Part shown: piece after piece, positions 25,311 through 34,600 of the stretch
How positions within the stretch are numbered: position 1 is the first letter of the stretch
Layout: every line of letters starts with the position of its first letter
Source: JACDEA01 sp963742585
GTDB taxonomy: Bacteria; Actinomycetota; Acidimicrobiia; Acidimicrobiales; JACDEA01
NCBI GenBank assembly: GCA_963742585.1
Contig: CAVUMI010000009.1
Span: 806,001-870,000, forward strand
Length of the DNA stretch: 64,000 nt
Direction: 5' to 3'
Notes under the pieces: model-generated
Seen by the model: only the letters and a program-made list of their open reading frames with translations
Databases searched by the model: none
What the model was told of the DNA's origin: nothing
Program-made: the position numbers and the translations under genes

Positions 25311-25946
25311 CTACTTCTTGGCGGCTTCGAAGTAGGGGTTGTCGCCGCTGGCGTGGTCGGTGACGTCGACGACGCGGGTGATCTCGGGGATGTTGTCGCG
25401 GATGGCGACTTCGATGCCCTGGCTCAGCGTGACCGCGGCCATGCCGCACCCTTGGCACCCGCCGGACAGGCGCAGGTAGGCCGTGTCATCGTCGACGGCG
25501 ACGAGGTCGGCGTGACCACCATGCGAAGCGATTGCGGGGTTGATCTGCTCGGTGAGAACGGCGAGCACGCGCTGGGCGAGATCGCTGCTGAGGTCGGCCT
25601 CCGGCACACCCGGCGGCGGGGGCGGAGGAGCAGGTCGGTTCGGGTTGACGATCACCATGCCGCCCTGCGCCGGATCACCGGAGAGGTCGAGCGTTGCGCC
25701 GCGCACCTTGTCGATGCTGGCGGCAGGAATCACAACCGCCACGTCGTCGTCGTGCTGGACCGCGTCGGCAGGTCCGGCGTCAGCGGTGGCCTGGAACCAC
25801 ATGTCGTAGGTGTATTCGTTACCCGCCTGGCCAACCACTTCCAGCCACAACGCGAGCGTGTCGGATTCGGGTTCGCCCGAGCGCGCGGCGATCACCTGTG
25901 CCCGGGCGTCGTCGGTAACGCGGAGAATGGGCTCAAGGCTTTCCAT
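25311..25946 (-). CDS. nfuA: NfuA-like Fe-S cluster carrier
   Basis: 211 residues: an N-terminal degenerate A-type domain (~10-105), a Pro-rich linker (RPAPPPPPPGVPEAD), and a C-terminal NifU-like domain with the cluster-binding Cys pair in LSGGCQGCGMAAVTLSQGIE. Same layout as E. coli NfuA, which delivers Fe-S clusters to target enzymes. The start at 25946 is only 17 bases from the divergent ATP-grasp start, so the two share a promoter region. Confidence 0.9.
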   Translation of the reverse strand: MESLEPILRVTDDARAQVIAARSGEPESDTLALWLEVVGQAGNEYTYDMWFQATADAGPADAVQHDDDVAVVIPAASIDKVRGATLDLSGDPAQGGMVIVNPNRPAPPPPPPGVPEADLSSDLAQRVLAVLTEQINPAIASHGGHADLVAVDDDTAYLRLSGGCQGCGMAAVTLSQGIEVAIRDNIPEITRVVDVTDHASGDNPYFEAAKK

Positions 25947-25963
25947 GCCACGATGATACGCCC

Positions 25964-27151
25964 GTGCCGCGCGTTCTCCTGCTGCTCCCCAGCTTCACGT
26001 ACCGGGCCACCGATTTTGTGCGCGCCGCGGCCCGCCTGGATGCCGAGGTTGTCGTCGGTTCGGATCGACGTCAGGCGCTCGCCGCGGCAATGGGGGATCG
26101 CGCCGTCGTCGTGAGTTTGGACAACGTGAGCGCCGGGGTGGCCGCGATCGTCGAGCTGCATGAGCGGCGGCCGGTCGACGCCGTGGTGGCGGTTGACGAT
26201 CAGGGTGTGCTCGTCGCCGCGGCGGCGTCGGCGCGGCTGGGTCTGGGAACGAACTCACCCGAGGCCGTCGCCCGCACTCGGGACAAAGCGGCCATGCGCC
26301 AGGCGCTGGCCGCGGCCGGTGTGCGGCAGCCCGAGTTCGTCGTGGTCGGTCCCGGCGACGCGCCGACCGCGCCGTCGTACCCGTGTGTCGTCAAGCCCCT
26401 TGAACTCTCGGCCAGCCAAGGCGTGATCCGCGTCGATGTCGCATCCGAGCTCGACGCAACTGTGGCGCGGGTTCGCGCCATCTGCGGCGACGACACCGCG
26501 CCAGTGGTGGTGGAGGAGTACATCGCCGGTGCGGAGATCGCGATCGAGGGGCTCCTGCGCGAAGACCGCCTCGAGGTGCTGGCGGTCTTCGATAAGCCCG
26601 ATCCCCTCGAGGGCCCCTACTTCGAGGAGACCATCTATGTGACCCCGTCGCGCATCGACGCGGCCGGCGTCACCGACCTCGTCGCGCAGGGCTGCGCCGC
26701 CCTCGGCCTGCGGGCGGGCCCGGTGCACGCCGAGGCGCGCATCGATGCCGACGGCGCCCCCTGGCTGCTCGAGATCGCGGCCCGCTCGATCGGTGGTCTG
26801 TGTTCGCGCGCGCTGCGGTTCGGCGCGGGAATCAGCCTCGAGGAGGTCATTCTTCGTCACGCTCTCGGCTTGTCGCTCGATGGCCTGGCCCGCGAGGGCG
26901 CGGCGTCCGGCGTGATGATGCTGCCCATCGCCGCCGCCGGCCGTCTCGAAGCGGTCAACGGTCAAGAAGCGGCGCGTGCGGTGCCCGGCATTGTCGGGCT
27001 CGAGATAACGATCCCGCCCGGCCGCCAGGTGGTGCCGCTCCCGGAAGGCGACCGCTATCTCGGGTTTCTCTTCGCTCGCGCCGACACACCACGGGCGGTC
27101 GAGGACGCTCTGCGCCGGGCGTTCGGCTGCTTAGAGGTAGTGGTCGCTTAG
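25964..27151 (+). CDS. ATP-grasp ligase-like protein
   Basis: 395 residues. N-terminal nucleotide-fold-like part (PRVLLLLPSFTYRATDFVRAA), then an ATP-grasp core: RDKAAMRQALAAAGVRQPEF, YPCVVKPLELSASQGV (ATP-binding Lys), VVVEEYIAGAEIAIEG, LEVLAVFDKPDP, VHAEARIDADGAPWLLEIAA (metal-binding Glu) and GGLCSRALRFG. ATP-grasp enzymes join a carboxylate to an amine or thiol. Paired with the CCAEP-tail radical SAM gene 19 bases downstream, so the two probably act on the same substrate. Substrate unknown. Confidence 0.88.
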   Translation: MPRVLLLLPSFTYRATDFVRAAARLDAEVVVGSDRRQALAAAMGDRAVVVSLDNVSAGVAAIVELHERRPVDAVVAVDDQGVLVAAAASARLGLGTNSPEAVARTRDKAAMRQALAAAGVRQPEFVVVGPGDAPTAPSYPCVVKPLELSASQGVIRVDVASELDATVARVRAICGDDTAPVVVEEYIAGAEIAIEGLLREDRLEVLAVFDKPDPLEGPYFEETIYVTPSRIDAAGVTDLVAQGCAALGLRAGPVHAEARIDADGAPWLLEIAARSIGGLCSRALRFGAGISLEEVILRHALGLSLDGLAREGAASGVMMLPIAAAGRLEAVNGQEAARAVPGIVGLEITIPPGRQVVPLPEGDRYLGFLFARADTPRAVEDALRRAFGCLEVVVA

Positions 27152-27170
27152 CCTGGTCCGCGTTGTCCGC

Positions 27171-28503
27171 GTGCTCCTCGTCTCGACTTACGAACTCGGT
27201 CATCAACCGCTGCACGTCGCCGCGCCCGCGGCTGCGTTGCGCGAGCGACGTCACGACGTCACGCTGCTCGACGTGTCGGTCGACCCGTGGGACCCGGCGG
27301 TAGTCGACGCCGTCGACGCCGTCGGTTTCTCGGTGCCCATGCACACGGCGACTCGGTTGGCGATCGCCGCGGCGCGGTCGGTCAAAGAGCGCCGTCCGGA
27401 CCTTCCGATCTGCTTCTACGGTCTTTATGCGGCCATGGGCCGCGACGTCGCCGACGAGGTGATTGCCGGCGAATACATGGCGCCGTTGATGCAGTGGTTC
27501 GACGGCCGTGCGGTCTCCGCGCCCTCGAATGTGGTGCCGTGGCGCGTCACGCTTCCCGAGCTCTCGCGCTACGGCCGGCTGAGGGTGGGCGGTGAGGAGC
27601 GGCTGGTCGGCTACGTCGAAGCCAGCCGCGGGTGCGTCCACCGGTGCCGTCACTGTCCGGTGCCGGTGGTCTACGACGGACGCATTCGCGTGGTTGACAT
27701 CGACACCGTGGTTGCCGATGTCGCTCAACAGGTCGCCGCCGGCGCGCGCCACATCACCTTCGGCGACCCCGACTTTCTCAACGGCCCGCATCACGCACGC
27801 CGGGTTGTCACCGCCGTGCACGCCGCGTTCCCGCACGTCACGTTTGACTGCACGGTGAAGGTCGAGCACGTCCTCCGGCATCGCGGCATCTGGGCCGACT
27901 TTGCCGCCGCCGGCTGCTTGTTCGTGGTGTCGGCCTTCGAGTCGGTCGACGATGCGACGTTGGATCGTCTCGACAAGGGCCACACCGCCGCTGACGCGGC
28001 GGCCGCCGTCGCCGTCCTGCGCCGCGCAGGGCATTGATGTGCGGCCTTCGTGGCTGCCGTTCACTCCGTGGACGACGCGAGCACACATCGTGGCGATGCT
28101 CGACTTCGTCGCGGAGCACGATCTCGTCGCCAGCGTCGATCCCGTGCAATACACGATCCGGCTGCTGCTTCCTCGAGGGTCGTTGCTTCTGACTGGTGCC
28201 GATTTCGCGATCGGACCCTTCGACGAAGAGCGCCTCGCCTACGCGTGGTCGTCCCCACTAGACCCGTTGCAGGCGGAGCTGGCCGCACTGGTCGAGGACG
28301 CGGCATCGGTCGGCGAGCCGACCATGGAGACCTATCACCGGATACGCGCAGTAGTCGGCGCGCCACTGGTGTTGGTCGCGGCGCGCGACGAACCGCCGCA
28401 TCTCACCGAACCGTGGTTCTGCTGCGCCGAACCGACGCAGCTTCAATTCGGGGTGGTCAGTCCCAGAGACGCAGCAGTCGCTCTTCGAGTTCGCTCCGAG
28501 TAG
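27171..28503 (+). CDS. CCAEP-tail B12-binding-type radical SAM protein, frameshifted
   Basis: N-terminal B12-binding-like domain (VLLVSTYELGHQPLHVAAPA, VDAVGFSVPMHTATRLA; no DxHxxG motif seen), then a radical SAM domain with cluster motif GCVHRCRHCPVP (Cys codons at 27633, 27645, 27654) and a TFGDPDFLNGPHHA segment. The frame is broken at the GGG near 28029-28031: one extra G gives a stop at 28037, and removing it restores GIDVRPSWLPFTPW and everything to 28503 (443 residues). The tail WFCCAEPTQLQ matches the family known in NCBI annotation as CUAEP/CCAEP-tail radical SAM (seleno)protein. Here both tail positions are Cys (28420-28425), no UGA. Function unknown. Confidence 0.85.
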
Positions 28504-28672
28504 CCGGCTCGAGCGCCCGGTACCGCAGACCGCCATTGGTGCCATCGGCCGCGTAGATAGCGGCGGCCAGCGCGGCGCGGTGCGCGGCGAGAGGTGTCAT
28601 CCCGGTGTTCGAACGCCGGCGCGCTTCGCCAATGTATGAGCGCTCCACGGCGGTGACGAAGCTCGGGTCCAC
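28457..28672 (-). CDS. Small hypothetical protein
   Basis: 71 residues from a GTG at 28672: MDPSFVTAVERSYIGEARRR..., rich in Ala and Arg, probably helical, ending EELEERLLRLWD-like. No known family. Its 3' end overlaps the opposing radical SAM gene by 47 bases, which is common in this window for convergent pairs. The composition looks protein-like but this is the least certain of the small genes. Confidence 0.5.
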   Translation of the reverse strand: MDPSFVTAVERSYIGEARRRSNTGMTPLAAHRAALAAAIYAADGTNGGLRYRALEPATRSELEERLLRLWD

Positions 28673-28724
28673 GTCTCTATTGAATCAACACCACGGAACT
28701 ACTTCAGCGAATTAACGTTGGTGC

Positions 28725-29283
28725 ATGGAGCACCTCGACCGGGTCACGTTGGAAGCGCCGCGTGGACGAAGTTCGCCAATCACCCACGGACAACGGCGTG
28801 GTCGAGCTCATCGTGCGCCGCCCGGATCCTGACGAACGCGAGGTTCTCGCCAAAGCCACGATCGACCTCACCGATGGTGTCGTCGGCGACAACTGGCGGG
28901 TGAAGGGAAGCCCGTCGACGACCGATGGCTCGTCGAACCCGCTCGCGCAGATCACGATCATGAACTCCCGCGCCGTCGCCCTGATCGCTGGGGACCGGGA
29001 ACGGTGGCCACTGGCCGGCGATCAGCTCTACGTCGACTTGGACCTCAGCGGTGACAACCTTCCGGCGGGTACCCGGCTCGCAGTGGGCTCGGCCGTCCTC
29101 GAGGTGACCGACAAGCCCCACACTGGATGTACGAAGTTCTCGGCGCGGTTCGGCAGCGATGCCTGGCGGTTCGTCAACTCGCCGGTAGGCCGCAAGCTGA
29201 ATCTCCGGGGCATCAATACCAAGGTCGTCACGCCCGGCACCATTGAGACCGGAGCCCTTGTTCGTAAGGTTAACGACAGCTAA
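28725..29283 (+). CDS. MOSC-domain protein, frameshift near N-terminus
   Basis: MOSC domains bind sulfur carried on a conserved Cys and occur in molybdenum-cofactor sulfurases and related proteins. The main frame (from GTG 28762, 173 residues) carries DGVVGDNWRVKGSPST, NSRAVALIAGDRERWPLAGDQLYVD and the conserved Cys in KPHTGCTKFSARFG. Upstream in another frame ATG 28725 gives MEHLDRVTLEA, which joins VDEVRQSPTDNG if one base is removed near 28756-28761. That combined N-terminus fits the family, so the true start is probably 28725 with an indel. Without it the GTG is the only usable start. Confidence 0.83.
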
Positions 29284-29292
29284 CTTCTTGGT

Positions 29293-30345
29293 ATGCGCCG
29301 ATGGTCAGCAATTGTCAGTGCCTGCCTCGTGCTCGGGTCGCTCTCGCTCGCCAGCCCGGCACAGGCTGACGGGGTCCGCTACGTCGACGAGCTGTTCACG
29401 AATGCCGGCATCACCCAAACCCTGACCTACGGGCAGGCCTACAACTCCCGTGGAGAACTCGAGCAGCTCGACCTCGACGTTTACGAAGGCACGGGGGACA
29501 CCGCCGCGAATCGGGCGCTGTACATCTGGGTGCACGGGTCGGGTTTCCGGGTCGGCAATCGTGGATCGGCAGGTCCCCTCCGTGACTACGCAAGGCGCGG
29601 CTGGGTGGGCATGTCGATCAGCTACCGGCTGCGGCCGGAGCTTCCGCCCAACGCGTTCATCGGAATCGTCACGAATCCCGACTCCGTGACCGTCGCCCAG
29701 GCGGCGGCTCGCGACGCGCAGCATGACCTGCTGGCGGCGGTGCGCTACGCGCGAGCACACGCGGCTGAGTTGCGCATCGATCCGAACCGCATCGCGGTCG
29801 GCGGTATGTCCGCCGGGGGAATCACCGCGCTCGCCGCTGCGTTCAACCCCAACGACGTTGGAACGAGCGGGACGCCCGACCAGTCCTCGGCGGTGGCCGC
29901 GGCCGTCTCACACTCCGGTGCGTACGTACCGGTCCTTCAAGGTGCGTTCCCGGTCCCGGGCGCGGCGCCGATCGCGATGTATCACGGGACGAACGATGAG
30001 GAGGTCCCATATCCGACGGCGCCACCGGCGTGCATCCTCACGCTGCTCATGCTCAACACCTGCGAGTTCGTGACATACGCGTTCGAAGGTCACCGGACGT
30101 TGGGCACGGACCTGGCGCTCGACTTTCTTTACCGTCACGTCATCGTGGGCCGCATCGAACCCCACGTGACGACACTGACAGATCTCGGCGATCCACTGGA
30201 GGTGATCGCCGGCGTCGAACCGCCAGGCGTCAATCTCGGCGCGACGGTCGGTGTGATCGCGCCGACGGATCCCGCGGAGATCGTCGATGGGACAGTCGGG
30301 TTGGTCGAGTACGTCGCCGACACGCTGGGCATACCGCTGCCCTAA
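29293..30345 (+). CDS. Secreted alpha/beta-hydrolase (lipase/esterase-like)
   Basis: 350 residues with a signal peptide (RRWSAIVSACLVLGSLSLASPAQA, cleavage after AQA ~26). Oxyanion region YIWVHGSGFRVGNRG, nucleophile elbow GGMSAGG (Ser), Asp in MYHGTNDEEVPY and His in FEGHRTLG complete a catalytic triad. This resembles the carboxylesterase/BD-FAE group. A C-terminal ~60 residues beyond the hydrolase fold is of unknown role. Convergent with the ABC1-kinase gene (4-base overlap). Confidence 0.88.
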   Translation: MRRWSAIVSACLVLGSLSLASPAQADGVRYVDELFTNAGITQTLTYGQAYNSRGELEQLDLDVYEGTGDTAANRALYIWVHGSGFRVGNRGSAGPLRDYARRGWVGMSISYRLRPELPPNAFIGIVTNPDSVTVAQAAARDAQHDLLAAVRYARAHAAELRIDPNRIAVGGMSAGGITALAAAFNPNDVGTSGTPDQSSAVAAAVSHSGAYVPVLQGAFPVPGAAPIAMYHGTNDEEVPYPTAPPACILTLLMLNTCEFVTYAFEGHRTLGTDLALDFLYRHVIVGRIEPHVTTLTDLGDPLEVIAGVEPPGVNLGATVGVIAPTDPAEIVDGTVGLVEYVADTLGIPLP

Positions 30346-31925
30346 CGCTTGCGGCGGCGCTCCTCCATCCGCTTGCGGATGATGGCGCGGCGCTCCTGGA
30401 GCTCGCGATGCGTGATCGTCTGCACGTCGTCCTGTAGGCCGAACGAGGCCCGGATGCCGCTTACGTCGATCTTCTCGACGCGGGGGTCGACACCGATGTC
30501 CTTAGCGATGCGTTCACCGTGTTCGGTCGCAAAGTGCGTGGCGATGTAGGTGATCTCGGAGAAGAGGTCGACGTCAGGGGCCAAGTTTCCGAGCGCGCCG
30601 TCGAGGAACAGCATGTCCTTCACGAACAGCATGAGTTCCTTCGGCATGCGGGCGCCGATGCCGAGGAGCGCCTTGGTGATCTCCCGGATCTGCGCCATCA
30701 GCTCGTCGGGCGACATCTGGGTGGGATCGATGACGTTCGGCTCGTCGAGCTTGAGGTCGATGATGAGCTGATCGAGGTCGGCGTCGGGGGGGAGCGCGCC
30801 GAGGTCTCGTAGCGCGCCCAGTTGGGTCTTCACGTCGTTGGTCGTGCCACCCATCAGGAGGCGCAGGAACGCCAGGCGCCGGTCTTCGGTGAGCCGGCCG
30901 GTGATGCCGTAGTCGAGGAGGGCGACCCGACCGTCGGCCATCACGAACAGGTTGCCGCCATGCAGGTCTCCGTGGAACACACCGTGGAGGACCGCGCCTT
31001 CGAGGAACGCGACCATGCTGGCCCGCACGACCGCTGACGTGTCGATCCCGGCGGCCTTCATGCCGGCCACATCGTCAAAGCTGAAGCCGTCGAGCCGTTC
31101 CATCACCAGGACGCGGCGAGTAACGAGCGTCGGATGCGGACGGGGGACGACGATGGCCCACGCGTCGCTCAACGCCAGGATGCGGGCGATGTCGAGCATG
31201 TTCTCGGCCTCGAGCCGGAAATCGAGTTCCTCGACGATGGTCTCGGCGAACAGTTCGACGAGCGCGGGCGGGTTGGCCAGTGCCGAGATCGGAATCCGTC
31301 CGACCAGCACCGGAGCGATCCAACTCATGGCGGCGAGGTCGGTGCGCACCAGTGCCGCCACCTGGGGTCGCTGGACCTTGACCACGACCGACTCACCCGT
31401 TTGCAAGGTGGCGGCGTGGACCTGCGCGATCGATGCGGCCGCCAGGGGAGTGCGGTCGAAGCTCGAGAAAACCTGTTCGAGGGGCTGGCCGAGGTCGCCT
31501 TCGACGACGGCACGCACGGTGTCGAACGACTCGGCCCGAACCTTGTCACGCAGCTTCTTGAACTCTTCGACCAACTCCTCGGGGAAGATGCCCTCGCCCG
31601 ACGACAGGATCTGACCGAGCTTGATGTAGGTCGGGCCGTTCTTCTCGAACGCCTTCTGTAGCCGGCGGGAGAGTCCCGCCCGCGAGGTGGATTGGTCGCC
31701 CGAACGGCGCTCGCTGACGTACCACCCGGCCATGGCCTTGCCCAGCCGCCAGCCGACCGTTACGACCCGCCCGCCGGGTGGCAGTTTGCGCCGTCGGGTG
31801 AGCTTGGGCACCTCGGCCGCGGTGTCCTTGCGAATCCGGTCCAGACCCCGCCGCCAGACCATGGCATCGGGGTCGACCGTCCACGGACCCTGTGCCGTAA
31901 ACGCGCCGATGTCGAGGTCGGTCAT
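30342..31925 (-). CDS. ABC1/UbiB-family atypical kinase
   Basis: 527 residues of the ABC1/ADCK/UbiB family of protein-kinase-like ATPases. Features: the family KxGQ motif in GPTYIKLGQILSSGEGIFPEE, AAASIAQVHAATLQTGE (Ala-rich loop replacing the Gly loop), VVVKVQRP, EELDFRLEAENM, FHGDLHGGNLFV and VALLDYGITG (metal Asp). ATG at 31925; 12 residues upstream to 31961 are unlikely to be coding. C-terminus very basic (EERRRKR). No quinone-synthesis genes nearby, so the pathway is uncertain. Confidence 0.92.
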   Translation of the reverse strand: MTDLDIGAFTAQGPWTVDPDAMVWRRGLDRIRKDTAAEVPKLTRRRKLPPGGRVVTVGWRLGKAMAGWYVSERRSGDQSTSRAGLSRRLQKAFEKNGPTYIKLGQILSSGEGIFPEELVEEFKKLRDKVRAESFDTVRAVVEGDLGQPLEQVFSSFDRTPLAAASIAQVHAATLQTGESVVVKVQRPQVAALVRTDLAAMSWIAPVLVGRIPISALANPPALVELFAETIVEELDFRLEAENMLDIARILALSDAWAIVVPRPHPTLVTRRVLVMERLDGFSFDDVAGMKAAGIDTSAVVRASMVAFLEGAVLHGVFHGDLHGGNLFVMADGRVALLDYGITGRLTEDRRLAFLRLLMGGTTNDVKTQLGALRDLGALPPDADLDQLIIDLKLDEPNVIDPTQMSPDELMAQIREITKALLGIGARMPKELMLFVKDMLFLDGALGNLAPDVDLFSEITYIATHFATEHGERIAKDIGVDPRVEKIDVSGIRASFGLQDDVQTITHRELQERRAIIRKRMEERRRKR

Positions 31926-32015
31926 GACATAAGGGTCGTCGGCAGCGGCGCGAAACCTCAAACTGAGCGGCTGTCCCGGCTTTGGCGCGACAGTGGATAT
32001 ACCGGAAGGAGATCA

Positions 32016-33407
32016 ATGCCATCGCTCGACAAGGCGGCCGTCGACACACTGGCCACCAACTTCCAGGGTCAACTCGTCCAGCCCGAGGACCCGGGTTACG
32101 AGGACGTGCGTGAGATCTGGAACGCGCACATCCAGCGCCGGCCGGCCCTGATTGCCCGGTGCGCAGGCGTGGCTGACGTGATTGCGGCAGTGCGCTTCGC
32201 GCGCGAACAGGGCCTCAACCCGGCGGTCCGTGGCGGTGGGCACGCCGTGGCCGGCCACGCCCTGGTCGACGACGGCCTCGTCATTGACCTGTCGATGATG
32301 ACCGGCACCAGGGTCGACCCGCTCGCGCAGACGATTCAGCTGCAGGGCGGCTGCCTGAATGCCCACCTCGACCGGGAGAGCCAGGCGTTCGGGCTGGCGG
32401 CGACTGGCGGGATCGTCAGCCATACCGGCGTGGCCGGTCTGACGCTGGGTGGTGGCATTGGCCATCTGATGCGCAAGTTCGGACTCACGATCGACGCGCT
32501 GCGATCGTGCGACGTGGTCACCGCCGAAGGCGACTTCGTCGTCGCCAGCGAGCAGGAGAACCCGGACCTGTTCTGGGGTCTTCGCGGCGGCGGCGGAAAC
32601 TTCGGCATCGTCACCAGCTTCACGTTCCAGCTCTACCCGCTCGGTCCGACGGTCCTGAGCGGCCTGTTGGGGTGGCCGATGACCGACGCCCCCGCTGTTC
32701 TTCGGTTTGTGCGCGAGTACATCGCGGACGCGCCGGACGAGGTGGGGTTGTATGGAAACCTCCGGCTGGCGCCTGCGCTACCGGTGATTCCTGCTGAGCT
32801 CCATGGAGAGCCGATCGTTGCGCTCGCGGTCAACTACGCCGGGGCGATCGACGAGGGGGAGAAGGCATTCCAACCCCTTCGGGAGATCGCAACACCTGCG
32901 ATCGACGCGATCACGCCGAAGCCGTATGTCGCGTTTCAGAGCATGTTCGATGCCGCGCTCCCGTACGGCCGCCATTACTACTGGAAGTCACACAAGCTGG
33001 GACCGCTGACCGATGAGATCATCGATGTCGTTGTCACGCACTGTGAGCAGATCACCTCACCGCTGTCGGCGGTGGGACTGTTCTCCTTCGGTGGCGCTGT
33101 TGCACGGGTGCCCGAGGACGCCACCGCGTTCCCGAACCGCGACGCGGCCCACGACATCAACATCGTCGGCTCCTGGCTCCCCGAGGATGTCGGCGACGCC
33201 GATCGACACATCGCGTGGGTGCGCGGGTTCTTCGGCGCGCTTGAGCCTCACAGCCGCGGGGTGTACGTCAACTTCACCAGCGACGACGCCAACGAGCGGG
33301 CCCGGGTGGCGTATTCCGAGGAGCAATGGCGCCGGCTCACCGCGCTGAAGGCGAAATACGACCCCACGAACTTCTTCCGTATGAACGCCAACATCCCGCC
33401 AACGTAG
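32016..33407 (+). CDS. FAD-linked oxidoreductase (berberine-bridge type)
   Basis: 463 residues. FAD-binding PCMH domain: VRFAREQGLNPAVRGGGHAV with the His that can bind FAD covalently, GLTLGGGIGHLMRKFGLTID and FWGLRGGGGNFGIVTSF; C-terminal BBE segment YDPTNFFRMNANI. The second covalent attachment Cys of berberine bridge enzyme is not present (VSHTGVAG), so probably single-linked FAD. Strong ribosome site GGAAGGA precedes ATG 32016. Substrate unknown; relatives oxidise sugars, alkaloids or aclacinomycin. Confidence 0.92.
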   Translation: MPSLDKAAVDTLATNFQGQLVQPEDPGYEDVREIWNAHIQRRPALIARCAGVADVIAAVRFAREQGLNPAVRGGGHAVAGHALVDDGLVIDLSMMTGTRVDPLAQTIQLQGGCLNAHLDRESQAFGLAATGGIVSHTGVAGLTLGGGIGHLMRKFGLTIDALRSCDVVTAEGDFVVASEQENPDLFWGLRGGGGNFGIVTSFTFQLYPLGPTVLSGLLGWPMTDAPAVLRFVREYIADAPDEVGLYGNLRLAPALPVIPAELHGEPIVALAVNYAGAIDEGEKAFQPLREIATPAIDAITPKPYVAFQSMFDAALPYGRHYYWKSHKLGPLTDEIIDVVVTHCEQITSPLSAVGLFSFGGAVARVPEDATAFPNRDAAHDINIVGSWLPEDVGDADRHIAWVRGFFGALEPHSRGVYVNFTSDDANERARVAYSEEQWRRLTALKAKYDPTNFFRMNANIPPT

Positions 33408-33417
33408 GCTCGCTGGC

Positions 33418-33879
<462 letters not shown>

Positions 33880-33881
33880 CG

Positions 33882-34223
33882 GTGGCTTACGACGAGGACC
33901 TCGCAGACCGCATACGCGGGTTGGTTTGCAACGAGACGGGTCTCGCGGAGAAGGAGATGTTCGGTGGGCTCGCCTTTCTCATCGGCGGCAACATGGCGGT
34001 GGCGGCCAGCGGGCAGGGTGGACTGCTTGTGCGTGTTGACCCGGCGAAGGGCGACACGTTGCTGGCGCGCACGGCGGCTCAGCCGATGGAGATGCGCGGG
34101 CGGGCGATGACTGGTTGGCTCCGCGTCGAGTCCGGCGACGTTCGTCTAAAGCGACAGCTCGCGAGGTGGGTCAACCTCGGCGTTACCTACGCCAAGTCCC
34201 TTCCTCCGAAGCGAAAGGGCTAG
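33882..34223 (+). CDS. TfoX/Sxy N-terminal domain protein
   Basis: 113 residues: MAYDEDLADRIRGLV, EKEMFGGLAFLIGGNMAVAA, GGLLVRVDP, RAMTGWLRVE. The whole protein is a single TfoX N-terminal domain, a family found widely in Actinobacteria without competence genes; molecular role unknown. GTG start, two bases after bcp. Confidence 0.88.
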   Translation: MAYDEDLADRIRGLVCNETGLAEKEMFGGLAFLIGGNMAVAASGQGGLLVRVDPAKGDTLLARTAAQPMEMRGRAMTGWLRVESGDVRLKRQLARWVNLGVTYAKSLPPKRKG

Positions 34224-34402
34224 CGAGGCCCGAACTTCTGCTCGTTCTCGGCCAGTTGGCGCTGGCGCCATGCAGCCAATCCGCCGAACACCGACCCGAG
34301 GACGACGAGCTTGCGCAGCCGGCGCTTCTTCTTCGGCTTCACAACCATGTCGGCCGCTTCGGCTGCGGCCTTCGCTTCCTTGCGACGCTTACGGCGACCC
34401 AT
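34220..34402 (-). CDS. Small basic membrane protein, unknown
   Basis: 60 residues: a very basic start (MGRRKRRKEAKAA), KPKKKRRLRK, one short hydrophobic segment LVVLGSVFGGLAAW (~residues 32-45), then WRQRQLAENEQKFGPR. ATG at 34402. Overlaps the end of the TfoX gene by four bases, convergent. Small single-pass proteins of this type are common in Acidimicrobiia genomes; function unknown. Confidence 0.6.
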   Translation of the reverse strand: MGRRKRRKEAKAAAEAADMVVKPKKKRRLRKLVVLGSVFGGLAAWRQRQLAENEQKFGPR

Positions 34403-34439
34403 GAAGCAGAGGCTAGCGGCGCGAATAACCTGTGTTTGA

Positions 34440-34521
34440 GCCCGGGTGGCGAAATTGGCATACGCGATGGATTCAAGTCCCATTGCCGAAAGGCGTGCGG
34501 GTTCGACTCCCGCCCCGGGCA
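34440..34521 (+). tRNA. tRNA-Leu (CAA)
   Basis: Acceptor stem GCCCGGG pairs with CCCGGGC. D-arm TGGCGAAATTGGCATACGC, anticodon loop TTCAAGT (anticodon CAA), a long class-II variable arm TGCCGAAAGGCG, and a T-arm GCGGGTTCGACTCCCGC. Discriminator A, then CCG, so the CCA end is not encoded. The anticodon stem ATGGA/CCCAT has an A-C mismatch next to the loop, where tRNA-Leu(CAA) usually has a perfect pair; this could be an error or real. Confidence 0.9.
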
Positions 34522-34525
34522 CCGC

Positions 34526-34585
34526 CAAGCCACGTGTCGGTGTCAGGTCTCGAAAAACGGTAACTGAGCACCGACAGGTGGCTTG
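34526..34585. repeat. Imperfect 17-bp inverted repeat after tRNA-Leu
   Basis: Arms 34526-34542 and 34569-34585 match at 16 of 17 positions around a 26-base loop. The arm and loop contain GTCGGTGTCAGGTCT, a style of palindrome seen in REP elements mobilised by RAYT transposases. It ends just before the prolyl oligopeptidase start, so it could also shape that mRNA leader or act after the tRNA. Identity is inference. Confidence 0.65.
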
Positions 34586-34600
34586 TAGCCTCCGCCGGCG

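Noticed and set aside
28411..28440. Selenocysteine site in the radical SAM tail
   Set aside because: The tail codons are TGC TGC (Cys-Cys); there is no in-frame TGA and no SECIS-like need.
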